58,753 bases of DNA from an uncultured Bacilli bacterium (GTDB lineage: Bacteria > Bacillota_I > Bacilli_A > RF39 > UBA660), in NCBI GenBank assembly GCA_905235045.1, contig CAJOJO010000001.1:1-58753 (forward strand), given 5' to 3'. The notes beneath the pieces were generated by a model. That model was not told the DNA's origin. It searched no databases and saw nothing but the letters and a program-made list of their open reading frames with translations. Both the position numbers and the translations under genes were made by a program. This document shows, piece by piece, positions 30,394-40,617 of the stretch (positions are counted from its first letter, which is position 1; each line of letters begins with the position of its first letter).

Positions 30394-30433
30394 CCTACAT
30401 ATATAATACCAAAAAAAATAAAATAAGACTAGC

Positions 30434-31759
30434 TTATTTTATTGATTCTGATTCACTTTTGCTTTTAAAGTTTAAAACAATTGGTGTTCCCGTAAAATCA
30501 AATGCTTCTCTTATTTTATTTTCTAAATATCTTTCGTATGAAAAATGTACTAAACCTTTACTATTAACTTGAATATTGAATGTTGGTGGTTTAATACTTA
30601 CTTGATTAGAAAAATATATTTTTAAACGTTTACCTTTATATGATGGTGGTAAATTAAGCTCATAAGCATCTCTAATAACATCATTTAGCAAACTTGTTTT
30701 TACTTCTTTTTTACTATTTTCATATACTTTTAATATTTCTGGCATTAAAAGATGAATTCTTTTTTTAGTTTTTGCTGACAAGAAAACAATTGGCGCATAA
30801 GAAATAAATTCTAAGTCACTACGAATTAATTTCGTCCATTTTTTCATTTCTTCATCTTTATTTTCAATTGTATCCCATTTATTAACAACTAGTACTATTG
30901 CTTTACCAGCATCAATTGCATAACCAATAATATGTTTATCGTGTTCTATAATTCCTTCACTAGCATCAATTACTACTACGCAGACATCTGATCTATCAAT
31001 CGCTTTCATTGATCTAAGTAAACTATATTTTTCAATTCGTTCATATACCTTACCTTTTTTACGCATACCAGCGGTATCAATTACAACCATATCTTGTCCA
31101 TAATAAGTAAATGGAGTATCTACAGAGTCTCTTGTCGTTCCCGCAACATTTGAGACAATTGATCTTTCTTCATTCAAAATAGCATTAACTAAGCTACTTT
31201 TACCGACATTTGGTCTACCAATAATAGAGAATTTTAGAACTTCATCACTATATTCATCTTCTATTTCTGTAAAGTCTTTGGTAACTTCATCTAACAAATC
31301 ATAAACACCAATATTTTGTTCTGCACTAACATTTATATAGTTATCAAATCCTAGTTCATAAAAATCATATAGATGTTCCCTAGACTCCCTAGCATCTACT
31401 TTATTAATAGCAACTATTACTTTTTTATGAGATTTAATTAACATATCTCTAACAACATAATCATTAGCATTTAAGCCTTCTTTTCCATCAACAACAAATA
31501 CAACAACATCAGCTTCATCAACCGCTAATTCTGCTTGTACTTTAATATCTTGGTTAAAATCACCTTTTCCTAAGTCAATACCACCAGTATCAATTAAATA
31601 AAAATGATAGTTATTATATTCAGCATTACCATAAATACGATCTCTTGTAACTCCAGGGGTATCCTCGATAATGGAGATTTTTTTACCAATAATTTTATTA
31701 AATATTGTTGATTTACCAACATTTGGTCTTCCTACTAAGGCAACAACTTGTTTTCTCAT
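30434..31759 (-). CDS. der: ribosome biogenesis GTPase Der (start trimmed to MRKQ)
   Basis: two tandem G domains GRPNVGKSTIFN / GRPNVGKSSLVN. Confidence 0.97.
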   Translation of the reverse strand: MRKQVVALVGRPNVGKSTIFNKIIGKKISIIEDTPGVTRDRIYGNAEYNNYHFYLIDTGGIDLGKGDFNQDIKVQAELAVDEADVVVFVVDGKEGLNANDYVVRDMLIKSHKKVIVAINKVDARESREHLYDFYELGFDNYINVSAEQNIGVYDLLDEVTKDFTEIEDEYSDEVLKFSIIGRPNVGKSSLVNAILNEERSIVSNVAGTTRDSVDTPFTYYGQDMVVIDTAGMRKKGKVYERIEKYSLLRSMKAIDRSDVCVVVIDASEGIIEHDKHIIGYAIDAGKAIVLVVNKWDTIENKDEEMKKWTKLIRSDLEFISYAPIVFLSAKTKKRIHLLMPEILKVYENSKKEVKTSLLNDVIRDAYELNLPPSYKGKRLKIYFSNQVSIKPPTFNIQVNSKGLVHFSYERYLENKIREAFDFTGTPIVLNFKSKSESESIK

Positions 31760-31801
31760 AAAATCACCTACAATTTCCAAAATATTATAGCATATTTTCC
31801 T

Positions 31802-32242
31802 TCATATTTCTATTACTTTTGCTTTTTTTAAAATGTTATCAGTTTTATAGACTAGATTACCCATTTCAATGTTTAAATAATCACTATAATATTTATTACG
31901 ATAAATATATATTTTGTGATTATAAAAACTATCTAAGTTACTTGTTTCAAGTAAAAATTTACCGTTATAAATTTTTATCTGCATATCTATTTGGTCAAAA
32001 TAACAGTCTATATCTAAATCATCTTTTTCAATTTCTAATACCATACCATAATTATCATCAATATAGACATCGATATTGTATAATCCTTTTAATTTAATAC
32101 CATAGTTTTCTTTTAAACTTTCACATATTTCTTTTAAACAGTTTTCTATGTTATTAAAAGTGATATTTTTATTTTCTAAGTATTTTTTATTTATATAAAT
32201 AACTAATTTATCAGTATATTCTATTTTCATAAAAAAACTCAC
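31802..32242 (-). CDS. hypothetical protein (146 aa)
   Basis: ORF between der and engB; no recognised family. Confidence 0.65.
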   Translation of the reverse strand: MSFFMKIEYTDKLVIYINKKYLENKNITFNNIENCLKEICESLKENYGIKLKGLYNIDVYIDDNYGMVLEIEKDDLDIDCYFDQIDMQIKIYNGKFLLETSNLDSFYNHKIYIYRNKYYSDYLNIEMGNLVYKTDNILKKAKVIEI

Positions 32243-32277
32243 CTATATTATTTTATGTGAGTTTATTTTTTTGGTAA

Positions 32278-32859
32278 TTAAATTATTCTTTCGATTTTTT
32301 CAATAATCTCGTCTTTTCCAGTTTTTGTAATGTTTGAGAAAATAACAAAGTCATCTCCTACTAATAAATTAAGTTCATCTAATATTGCTTTTTTTTGGGC
32401 AAAATGTTTAGTTATACCTAATTTATCTGATTTAGTAGCTACTATTGTTACTGGAATATTATAATGTTTTAAAAATTTATACATTAGTAAATCATCACTA
32501 GTTGGTTTATGACGAAAATCGATTAACATAAATACTTGTTTTAAGTTTTCACGATTAGTTAAATAATCTTCCATCATCAAACCAAATTTTTTCTTTTTTG
32601 ATTTACTTAGATTAGCAAAGCCATATCCAGGAGCATCTACTATATAAAATTCCTCATTAACTAAGTAAAAATTAATTGTTTGCGTTTTACCTGGTTTAGC
32701 TGATGTTCTAGCGTAGTTTTTACGATTTATAATTGTATTTATAAAACTACTTTTACCTACATTAGAACGTCCAACCATTAAGAATTCTGGTTTATTATCA
32801 GTTGGATATTGACTTCTTCTTACAGCTGAAATAGTTAAATCAACTGAATTTATTTTCAT
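32278..32859 (-). CDS. engB: ribosome biogenesis GTP-binding protein YihA/YsxC/EngB
   Basis: MVGRSNVGKSSFINTI, DAPGYGFA, TKSDKL. Confidence 0.96.
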   Translation of the reverse strand: MKINSVDLTISAVRRSQYPTDNKPEFLMVGRSNVGKSSFINTIINRKNYARTSAKPGKTQTINFYLVNEEFYIVDAPGYGFANLSKSKKKKFGLMMEDYLTNRENLKQVFMLIDFRHKPTSDDLLMYKFLKHYNIPVTIVATKSDKLGITKHFAQKKAILDELNLLVGDDFVIFSNITKTGKDEIIEKIERII

Positions 32860-33020
32860 TTTTAATCACCCTTTTTATTAACATATGAATTTACAGATAG
32901 TCGTCAGAATACAACTACCATCTAGTTTTATATCTTTCATACCTAGTAATAATTTTTTTGTTTATAATTATATTTATTGTATTATATTTCGCTCATGATT
33001 ATGAATTAAGATTAGTTAGA

Positions 33021-33938
33021 TCATTGACATGAATTTATACAACTAGATCCATCAGTTGCCGATGATACGATAGAACAATCTATTGAAGAATTGTTTAAAG
33101 AAGGATCATCGACTTGCCAAGAACATCCAAAATAACTATTAAAATATCTACATTTATAACATTTTTGTTGCTTTTGGGCATTTTTGCTATTACAATCTGC
33201 ATATCCAATATTTATAATACTACAATAATTTGTGTTTGGATTGCTATACTCCCATCTATAATATGGTTGAGAACCTGGTGGATTACATATAAAACATGAT
33301 TTTGAAGATTGTTGTCCTTCTGTAACACATTTATTTAAATTATTATCCCAATCACATTTAGCATCATTACATTCCTGACGTGCTAATCCATTGCAAGTAT
33401 AATAATTATTGCGTTTACTTGACTCATTTCCCTCACTATAACTTGGCGTATATCCTTCGTCATTATCCCATATTGGAATTCCATTACCAGTAACTCTATC
33501 AGGACAATGTGAATCTCTATCTGGGCCTGTTAGAAAGTATGATATACATTCCATAACATCAATATCGCTGTTAGTTAAATCAGGAATTGCAGTAAAAGCA
33601 AATTCAACAATAGCAATAACTAAATAAATCATTATCCCGGCAATTGTTTTTCTAATTAAAGAATCTTTAGATTCCGACATCTTCTTTTCGTCTGAAGCAA
33701 TTACTGCTTTAAACAAATCAATCATCCCAACGATAATTATAATTACAGGAACCATCACTTGAATAAAGCCAATAATATTCGCGCATAATTTAACTAAATA
33801 AGCTGGAAAATATGTGTCACTACCACACTTAACGCAAGCACCATTAAAATCTAATTTATCAATGGTGTCACATCCGGTCATTAATGCAACAACCATAACA
33901 ACAATTAAAATCCTAAATATTTTTTTATGTTTTTTCAT
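33021..33938 (-). CDS. lipoprotein-signal protein with TrbC/VirB2-like two-TM region and Cys-rich C-terminus
   Basis: VVALMTGCD lipobox; MVPVIIIIVGMIDLFKAVIASDEKKMSESKDSLIRKTIAGIMIYLVIAIVEF; many C-terminal Cys. Confidence 0.65.
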   Translation of the reverse strand: MKKHKKIFRILIVVMVVALMTGCDTIDKLDFNGACVKCGSDTYFPAYLVKLCANIIGFIQVMVPVIIIIVGMIDLFKAVIASDEKKMSESKDSLIRKTIAGIMIYLVIAIVEFAFTAIPDLTNSDIDVMECISYFLTGPDRDSHCPDRVTGNGIPIWDNDEGYTPSYSEGNESSKRNNYYTCNGLARQECNDAKCDWDNNLNKCVTEGQQSSKSCFICNPPGSQPYYRWEYSNPNTNYCSIINIGYADCNSKNAQKQQKCYKCRYFNSYFGCSWQVDDPSLNNSSIDCSIVSSATDGSSCINSCQ

Positions 33939-34033
33939 AAACGTTCTCCTTAAAATCTCTATTAATATTATAACTTAAATTAGCTATTTAATCAAGAATA
34001 TGGTGTAAAGAAAAAATAAACTAATTTCTTAGT

Positions 34034-35062
34034 TTATTTTACCATCCAAGCATTAGGAATCCATCTTTCTCCTGTTTCACTAACAGCACATGGTTTACTA
34101 TATAATTTACCATTAACTACTAAGCTAGATGATGCTCCGCCATCTAAATTAGCAGCATTATAAGCTTTGTATTTAACTAATAAATCCGTTAGTTCAACCA
34201 TATCAATACCTAAACTATATCCTGGTTGTCTTCCATCAATAACAACGAATAAAACAATTCCGTCTTTTCTTTGGGCAATCGCCGTTCTAGCTGATAATCC
34301 CCAACCGCCATTACCTTTAGCTTCTGCTCTTACACCATTAACGATTAAGAATGGTCCAAATTCAACAGCATCTACCATACCATTTTTAATGGCTTGACGT
34401 GGGCTTTCTTTAGTTAATACTAATACGTGGTCTTTATTAAATCCGATTAATCCGCCACCAACGCCAGTATCATAGCCACCTGATATTACTTTACCATTAG
34501 AAATAACTGTTCCAGCAATTATTCCCCCAGTTCCAACACCACCTGGATCAGCAAAACCTCCAGCATTTATCGATACAATTGATTTATGATATTTAGACAT
34601 ATCTTCCAAAAATTCTCCATATGATCCTAAATAACGACTATTAACTAAACTAATACGTGATGGGTCATATATAACCGCTATATAACCAACCCATGTACTA
34701 CCTTTTATATCAATAATTTTATACAAATCATTGCCTTTATCTTTTTTTAAAATTTGTTCTTCATATTTTGATTCATATTTTGTTTTTTCTGATATTTTAT
34801 CAAAGGTTATTTTAGAAGCATCAGTATTTTCATTTATTTCTTCTATATAATTTTCATTTAAAACTTTATTAATCGTTTTATCACTATAAAAAGTACGAGC
34901 AATAAATTTATGACTTTTACTATGCATAGCAGTTGTTATAACAGTTACTCTAACATAGCTGAATGGTCCATAAAGTATAAACAAACCAATGAAAGCTAAG
35001 ACATCTAAAATAATTGTTGTAATAAATAATTTTTTATGTTTCAAACATCTCACCTCATTCAA
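34034..35062 (-). CDS. phosphodiester glycosidase (NAGPA) family exported protein
   Basis: VSINAGGFADPGG, GLSARTAIAQRKDGIVLFVVIDGRQPGYSLGIDMVELTDLL, NLDGGASSSLV. Confidence 0.92.
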   Translation of the reverse strand: MNEVRCLKHKKLFITTIILDVLAFIGLFILYGPFSYVRVTVITTAMHSKSHKFIARTFYSDKTINKVLNENYIEEINENTDASKITFDKISEKTKYESKYEEQILKKDKGNDLYKIIDIKGSTWVGYIAVIYDPSRISLVNSRYLGSYGEFLEDMSKYHKSIVSINAGGFADPGGVGTGGIIAGTVISNGKVISGGYDTGVGGGLIGFNKDHVLVLTKESPRQAIKNGMVDAVEFGPFLIVNGVRAEAKGNGGWGLSARTAIAQRKDGIVLFVVIDGRQPGYSLGIDMVELTDLLVKYKAYNAANLDGGASSSLVVNGKLYSKPCAVSETGERWIPNAWMVK

Positions 35063-36809
35063 TTATAAAAGGGTCTTCTAATGTACCGGTACCACCAGTA
35101 ACTTGATATTCTAAATCAAGATTAATAACCGGATATACAAATAATTCTTCGGTTACATCTACTTCTGATAAACTACCATTTTCATTTAATGAATATAACA
35201 GCTTACCTGTTTTATTTAAAGTAAATGTATTGGATTTATTATTTTCAACAATATCTAATATACCAACTTTTGCTTCTACTGAGTCAGTATAAATATTATT
35301 ATAATCATAATTAGAAGATGCACCATATTCACCAGTATACCATGTACCTTTAACTAAATGGGTACTATCTAAATTATAGATGAAACTATTATTTAAATAA
35401 TTAGCTAAAGAATAGTATTTTGTTTGGTCATAGTTATTTGTGGAACTTGAAAAATTGTATTCAATACATTCATCACCTTGTTTTAAGCAATCGGTCATAA
35501 CTAGTTTTAAAGTATCTTTTTTACTAATAACTTTCCAAGTATAATTGCTATAGGTAACATAACTACCAACATTTAATTCAGTACTATTATCAATTATATA
35601 TGGATCATTTTTAGTACCGTCACCACTTATATAACTAGTATCAGCTTTTAAATTAATACTTGGTCTAACACCGAAACTATAATATGTATTATCATCATAT
35701 GAAGCATCATTAATGCCACCTTCACTAAATACATACCATACTTTATTATCTTGAGAACTATTCATTGTCCACCAATATTTGTTTATGTTTAAATAACTAT
35801 TATTTGAATTAGCTAAAACATAATCATTATATGTAAGTAACCCAACATTTGCTTTTAGTTTATTCTTACATGCATCATATTTTTTAGCAATTTCATCAAT
35901 GCACCAATCTTCAGTTGCTAAATAATCTTTAGGGTTAATAAGCGTTTCATAAAATTTTTCTTCTAAGTATTGTTTAATATATGATTCTTCATAATTTTTA
36001 TCATAACTCCATACCAAAGATGTAGTAATATCATCAGTTACTAATTTTATCGTTTTATCCTCATTTATACCAACAATACGGAATAAATAACCTGAATATA
36101 ATACATAATTATTTTTAACTTCACCTTTAAAAATATATTTATCACCATTTATTACTAAACCATTATTATTGACAATTTTATTGTTAGTAATAATTTTATT
36201 TACAAGGGTATTATCAGCCATAATCCCGGTGTGTTCAATTTTATAAAAATGGATAAAACGAATACTATATATTAATAATATTGTGAATAATATGACACCA
36301 GATATAATGATAAAAATATCGGCTTTATCTTTAGTTTTAAATAAGCTAGAGCCAATAATGTTTTTAGCTTTTTTAATATTTAGAATTTCTAACATAGTTG
36401 GTGTAGTATCAACTAAACTACCTTTTCTTAATTTCTTATTTGTTTTAATATAGCAAGTTGTTTCTTTATCAGAGTTATTAATTACTAAAATCATTTCCCC
36501 TTCTAAAGATTCTACTTTAGTAATTATTTCTTTAACATATTGATCAACATTATTATAATCTTTACTTGCTAAATTAACAATTGCTCCATCACGTTTATTT
36601 ATTTCATGATTAAATTTATCTATTAAATCATTTATATTCATTTCTTTTAGGGTATATGCAGCTATATTAGCTAATTTTCGTAAGTTTTTAATGTTATTAT
36701 TAACATCATCTTTTTTACTTTTTTTTAAAGTTGTTTTTTTATAATCTTTTGTTAAAAAAGACAAATCACTATTATCACCATTTATTATACAAAGTACTAC
36801 TGGTTTCAT
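35055..36809 (-). CDS. membrane protein: degenerate GpmI-like (alkaline phosphatase superfamily) N-terminus, TM, two extracellular DUF6273-like domains
   Basis: MKPVVLCIINGD..., DTTPTMLEILNIKKAKNIIGSSLF vs GpmI; TM IFIIISGVILFTILLIYSI; two YWWT/FGVRPSINL and YPVINLDL modules. Confidence 0.65.
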   Translation of the reverse strand: MKPVVLCIINGDNSDLSFLTKDYKKTTLKKSKKDDVNNNIKNLRKLANIAAYTLKEMNINDLIDKFNHEINKRDGAIVNLASKDYNNVDQYVKEIITKVESLEGEMILVINNSDKETTCYIKTNKKLRKGSLVDTTPTMLEILNIKKAKNIIGSSLFKTKDKADIFIIISGVILFTILLIYSIRFIHFYKIEHTGIMADNTLVNKIITNNKIVNNNGLVINGDKYIFKGEVKNNYVLYSGYLFRIVGINEDKTIKLVTDDITTSLVWSYDKNYEESYIKQYLEEKFYETLINPKDYLATEDWCIDEIAKKYDACKNKLKANVGLLTYNDYVLANSNNSYLNINKYWWTMNSSQDNKVWYVFSEGGINDASYDDNTYYSFGVRPSINLKADTSYISGDGTKNDPYIIDNSTELNVGSYVTYSNYTWKVISKKDTLKLVMTDCLKQGDECIEYNFSSSTNNYDQTKYYSLANYLNNSFIYNLDSTHLVKGTWYTGEYGASSNYDYNNIYTDSVEAKVGILDIVENNKSNTFTLNKTGKLLYSLNENGSLSEVDVTEELFVYPVINLDLEYQVTGGTGTLEDPFIIE

Positions 36810-36877
36810 TGTATCACCTACTATTCATTCTATCACTATTTGTTATTTTTTCAAAATAAAAAAGAGTTTTATAACTC

Positions 36878-37207
36878 TTATTTACATTTAAATCCTGAAT
36901 CTTCCATGGTTTCAATGAATTCTTTTTTAGAAATTTTTTCATCTTCTGTTGCTTCTTCTTCAGAAACAACTTTTTTACCACTAAGTTTAGAACCAGTCAT
37001 ATATTTACTATATTCTTTAGCTGTGTCTTCATTACTAAATTCCATAGTAGTTGTAACTTTAGATACAACATCATCTTTTAATGTAGCTGCTATTTCCATA
37101 GTAACTTTTTCATCACCTGATTCTTCAGTTGCTGTACAAACAACTTTATTACCACCACAACCAGCGAATAATAAACAAATTCCTAAACCTAAAACAACTT
37201 TTTTCAT
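36878..37207 (-). CDS. small lipoprotein
   Basis: MKKVVLGLGICLLFAGCGG lipobox. Confidence 0.8.
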   Translation of the reverse strand: MKKVVLGLGICLLFAGCGGNKVVCTATEESGDEKVTMEIAATLKDDVVSKVTTTMEFSNEDTAKEYSKYMTGSKLSGKKVVSEEEATEDEKISKKEFIETMEDSGFKCK

Positions 37208-37303
37208 TAAACAAGCTCCTTTCTATAAAATATTATACCAAATTATTTTTTAAAGCGCAATTTATTTTTTTTTGAATATTATATTATGAAAGGAGAATGA
37301 AAT

Positions 37304-37504
37304 ATGTATAATTATCCATATTATAAAAATAATTTTCAGACAGGTAAAAATGATCGCATTGCTGGTGGCTTTTTAGGACCTTTTATTTTAGGTGGTTTAA
37401 CCGGTGGTTTAATCGCGCCTGCTTTCTATAATCGTCCTTACTATAATCAATATCCATACTATCCTATGCCATATTCTTATTATTATGGCGGTTATTATCG
37501 CTAG
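37304..37504 (+). CDS. small Tyr-rich protein, spore-coat-like
   Basis: MYNYPYYKNNFQTGKNDRIAGGFLGPFILGGLTGG...YYNQYPYYPMPYSYYYGGYYR; SD aaaggag. Confidence 0.6.
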   Translation: MYNYPYYKNNFQTGKNDRIAGGFLGPFILGGLTGGLIAPAFYNRPYYNQYPYYPMPYSYYYGGYYR

Positions 37505-37579
37505 TTATTTTTCTATTAGACAATCATATTATTCATAAATTATTAGCTTCATAAAATGTATATGAAAAGAGAGATATTT

Positions 37580-37828
37580 ATGAATAACTGTGGTGGAAAC
37601 TTACAAAAAGCATTACAAAAAATAGCAAATGATAGCAAATTTAAACCTACTTGCTGTTATGGTCCCGTCGGTCCAACTGGTCCTCAAGGCCCTGCAACTA
37701 TAGAAGTTGGCACTACAACAACTGGTGCTCCTGGTACTGCAGCTAGTGTTACAAATGTTGGAACAACAAAAACTGCTATTTTAAAACATGGTAAAATACC
37801 AGAGTTAAAAGAAGAAATTAAGAAGTAG
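37580..37828 (+). pseudogene. collagen-like (BclA/exosporium-type) protein stub, probably truncated and fused to glycosyltransferase debris
   Basis: CCYGPVGPTGPQGPATIEVGTTTTGAPGTAASVTNVGTT then unrelated KHGKIPELKEEIKK. Confidence 0.6.
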
Positions 37829-38309
37829 TTATTTAAAATTACTTGAATTATCTATTAAAGAAAATCCTAATGATGATCGAAATATGCACTATTTAGGTAG
37901 AGAATATATGTATTATGGTAGAATGTATTGATACCTTAATTAAACATCTAAATATGCCTAATGCATTATGGAAGGATGAACGATGTGCCTCTATGCGTTT
38001 TATTGCTCGTTCTTATAAAGCTTTAAACGTTATAACGAAGCGAAAATGTGGTTAAATAAAGCTATGTTAGAAGCTCCTTATTTGCGCGATCCGTTTATGG
38101 AAAGGGCATTACTTGTATATGAATTAAATGAATGGCCCGATACGATTAATTATACTTTACAAGCATTAGAAATAAAAACACATCCCAAAACATATATAAA
38201 TGAGCCCTTTAGTTTTGATGCAACACCATATGACTTATTATCAATAGCTTACTTTTATATCAGTGATTACCAAAAGGCACTAGATTATGTTAATAAAGCA
38301 CTTAAATAA
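37786..38309 (+). pseudogene. glycosyltransferase/TPR C-terminal remnant with multiple frameshifts
   Basis: conceptual SYLKLLELSIKENPNDDRNMHYLGREYMYYGR / CIDTLIKHLNMPNALWKDERCASMRFIARSYKAL / RYNEAKMWLNKAMLEAPYLRDPFMERALL in successive frames. Confidence 0.75.
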
Positions 38310-38315
38310 GTGCTT

Positions 38316-38852
38316 TTAATCTTGATACATTCCTTGAATTTTCATTCGATCAGTATTTGTTAAATCATTTATTTGCCATTCATTATCAACTTTAGTTAAA
38401 TAAATATTTAAAGTATATTTAACTCTTTCTTTTGATTCTTTTAATTTATTTAAACGATATGTCGTAAATAATGTTTCATCATATTCATCATTTTCATCAT
38501 TAAATTCTTCTTTGTGTTCATTTAAATAATCTTCGGCATCTCTCATAGCACTTGAATAGTCAGTAACATCAATTTCAACAACTACTGTAGCTTCTTCGCC
38601 ATCAATTATCTCGTCTTTTATTTCATAAGTTAGGTTTTGATAGTGATTTTTCATTAGTTTAATATATTCTTCCTTTTGTTCTTTATTAAATTTTGTTTCT
38701 GAATCAGCTGTAGTGTTTAATTGTTCTACCACTTTATCATCTAATGTTTGGTATGACGCCATAAATGATTCAACTTTTTTGGTTGGAGTACTACTTACTG
38801 TACCACAGCCAATAAATAAAAATGGTAATAAAAATACTAGTAATTTTTTCAT
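38316..38852 (-). CDS. lipoprotein (178 aa)
   Basis: MKKLLVFLLPFLFIGCG lipobox. Confidence 0.75.
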   Translation of the reverse strand: MKKLLVFLLPFLFIGCGTVSSTPTKKVESFMASYQTLDDKVVEQLNTTADSETKFNKEQKEEYIKLMKNHYQNLTYEIKDEIIDGEEATVVVEIDVTDYSSAMRDAEDYLNEHKEEFNDENDEYDETLFTTYRLNKLKESKERVKYTLNIYLTKVDNEWQINDLTNTDRMKIQGMYQD

Positions 38853-38885
38853 TTTCTGCCTCCTAAATATTAAAATACCTTAAAT

Positions 38886-39518
38886 TTAATGTTTTATACA
38901 TTTTTTTAAGTTAATAAATTCATTTACTTTTTTAGTAATGTCACCGCTTAGGATTTTATTATATAAAGTTTCTTTTATTTTATCTATATTATCATTTTTT
39001 TCATTAAAGCAATCATAATATAAATATTGTAATTCCAATACGTTATTTTTTTTAATAATACTATTTAATTCTTTTAGTGCCTTCTTTTCTAATTCGTTTT
39101 CTTTTCTTGTCTTATAAAAATCATTTTCTTTTTTAGATAATATTTTATAATTAACTACTGATTCTTTTAAACGCAAAACAACATCTAGCACATCTACTTC
39201 TTCATCTACTAATAATTTACTATATAAATTATCTTTAGTAATTTTTAAACCAATTACTGATATACCGTCAGATAAAAGGAAAGCATATTCTATTTTTTTT
39301 GATTTATGATTTGTATATTCTTCAGTTTTATCTTTTATTTTTTCTAGTAATTCATTATCAAAGACGATGTTATTAGTGATTATTTCTTTTAATTTTTTAG
39401 TGCTTATTTTAAGAATAGGTATTTTTTTTATATGACTTATATTATCGTTTTTATTCCAATCATAAAAGTCGTATAAACAATCATTAAAATTTAATAAAAT
39501 ATCATATATGTAACTCAT
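38886..39518 (-). CDS. hypothetical protein (210 aa)
   Basis: long ORF, overlaps next gene. Confidence 0.65.
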   Translation of the reverse strand: MSYIYDILLNFNDCLYDFYDWNKNDNISHIKKIPILKISTKKLKEIITNNIVFDNELLEKIKDKTEEYTNHKSKKIEYAFLLSDGISVIGLKITKDNLYSKLLVDEEVDVLDVVLRLKESVVNYKILSKKENDFYKTRKENELEKKALKELNSIIKKNNVLELQYLYYDCFNEKNDNIDKIKETLYNKILSGDITKKVNEFINLKKCIKH

Positions 39519-39738
39519 ATTTACCTCCTATGGGAAAAGATATTGAAAAGAAGATTAATAGTATACCAATTATTACATAGTAACATTCTACCCTTCTAAG
39601 TATAAAATAAACATATTCAAAAAAATTATACCCAATGGACATTAGATTAAGATAGCTTATTAAATAAACAAAGCCTATCACTGTTAATGCATAACCTAGT
39701 AAAAAGAGAAATATTTTTAGTAGCATAAGTATCACCAT
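39502..39738 (-). CDS. small two-TM membrane protein
   Basis: hydrophobic ORF coupled to 38886..39518. Confidence 0.6.
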   Translation of the reverse strand: MVILMLLKIFLFLLGYALTVIGFVYLISYLNLMSIGYNFFEYVYFILRRVECYYVIIGILLIFFSISFPIGGKYELHI

Positions 39739-39781
39739 TTATTTTTTTTCTATTTTATTATATAATTAAATAGGTGATAAA

Positions 39782-40591
39782 ATGATTGAAATTTTTAAAT
39801 ATCTTTTTTTAGGGATGATTCAAGGTGTTACTGAGGCTTTACCAATATCTTCTAGTGGCCATTTACTTATTTTTAAAAAACTACTTAATGTCGAGGCTGA
39901 TTTTGATACTTTAGCAATTATTACTAATTTTGGTAGTTTACTTGCGATTATCTTTGTTTTTCGAAAAGATATTATCCGTTTAATTAAGAATTTTTTTGCA
40001 TATTTATTTAAAAATAATAAACAAGCTAAATATGATTTTAGATATTGTATATTACTTATTATTGCTTGTATTCCAGCTGGATTAGTTGGCGTTATTGTTA
40101 AAAAATTAGATTTATTAAATGCGATTGATAATAATGTTAAAATAGTTGGTATTTCATTATTAATAACAGCGATTATGCTTTTTCTGATTAGAAATTTTGA
40201 TGGTATTAAAGATGATAAAAATTTAAGACCTATGGATGCCTTAAAAATTGGCTTATTTCAAATTGCCGGAATTTTTCCAGGAATTAGCAGAAGTGGATCT
40301 ACAATTGTTGGAGGAATGTATAGTGGATTAAATCGTGATACTGCTTTTAAATTTTCCTTCCTTTTATATATCCCAATGAGTTTGGCTGCGGCTATATTAG
40401 AAATTAAAGATTTATTAGATGCTTCTATTAGCAGTACAATGTGGTTATATTATATATTAGCTACGATTGTTGCTTTCATATTTACTTTATTAGTTATTAG
40501 ATGGTTTAGAAAAATTGTTAATGAAGGCAAATTAGGATATTTTTCAATTTACTGTTTAATAGTTGGTCTATTAGTAGTTATATTCTTATAA
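39782..40591 (+). CDS. uppP: undecaprenyl-diphosphatase
   Basis: GMIQGVTEALPISSSGHL; GIFPGISRSGSTI. Confidence 0.96.
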   Translation: MIEIFKYLFLGMIQGVTEALPISSSGHLLIFKKLLNVEADFDTLAIITNFGSLLAIIFVFRKDIIRLIKNFFAYLFKNNKQAKYDFRYCILLIIACIPAGLVGVIVKKLDLLNAIDNNVKIVGISLLITAIMLFLIRNFDGIKDDKNLRPMDALKIGLFQIAGIFPGISRSGSTIVGGMYSGLNRDTAFKFSFLLYIPMSLAAAILEIKDLLDASISSTMWLYYILATIVAFIFTLLVIRWFRKIVNEGKLGYFSIYCLIVGLLVVIFL

Positions 40592-40617
40592 AAAAACAAG
40601 TCTTATGACTTGTTTTT
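40588..40617. terminator. terminator (aaaaaaacaagtcttatgacttgttttt)
   Basis: hairpin plus T/A runs. Confidence 0.75.

Noticed and set aside
34167-34397. plus-strand ORF (76 aa)
   Set aside because: antisense to the NAGPA-family gene
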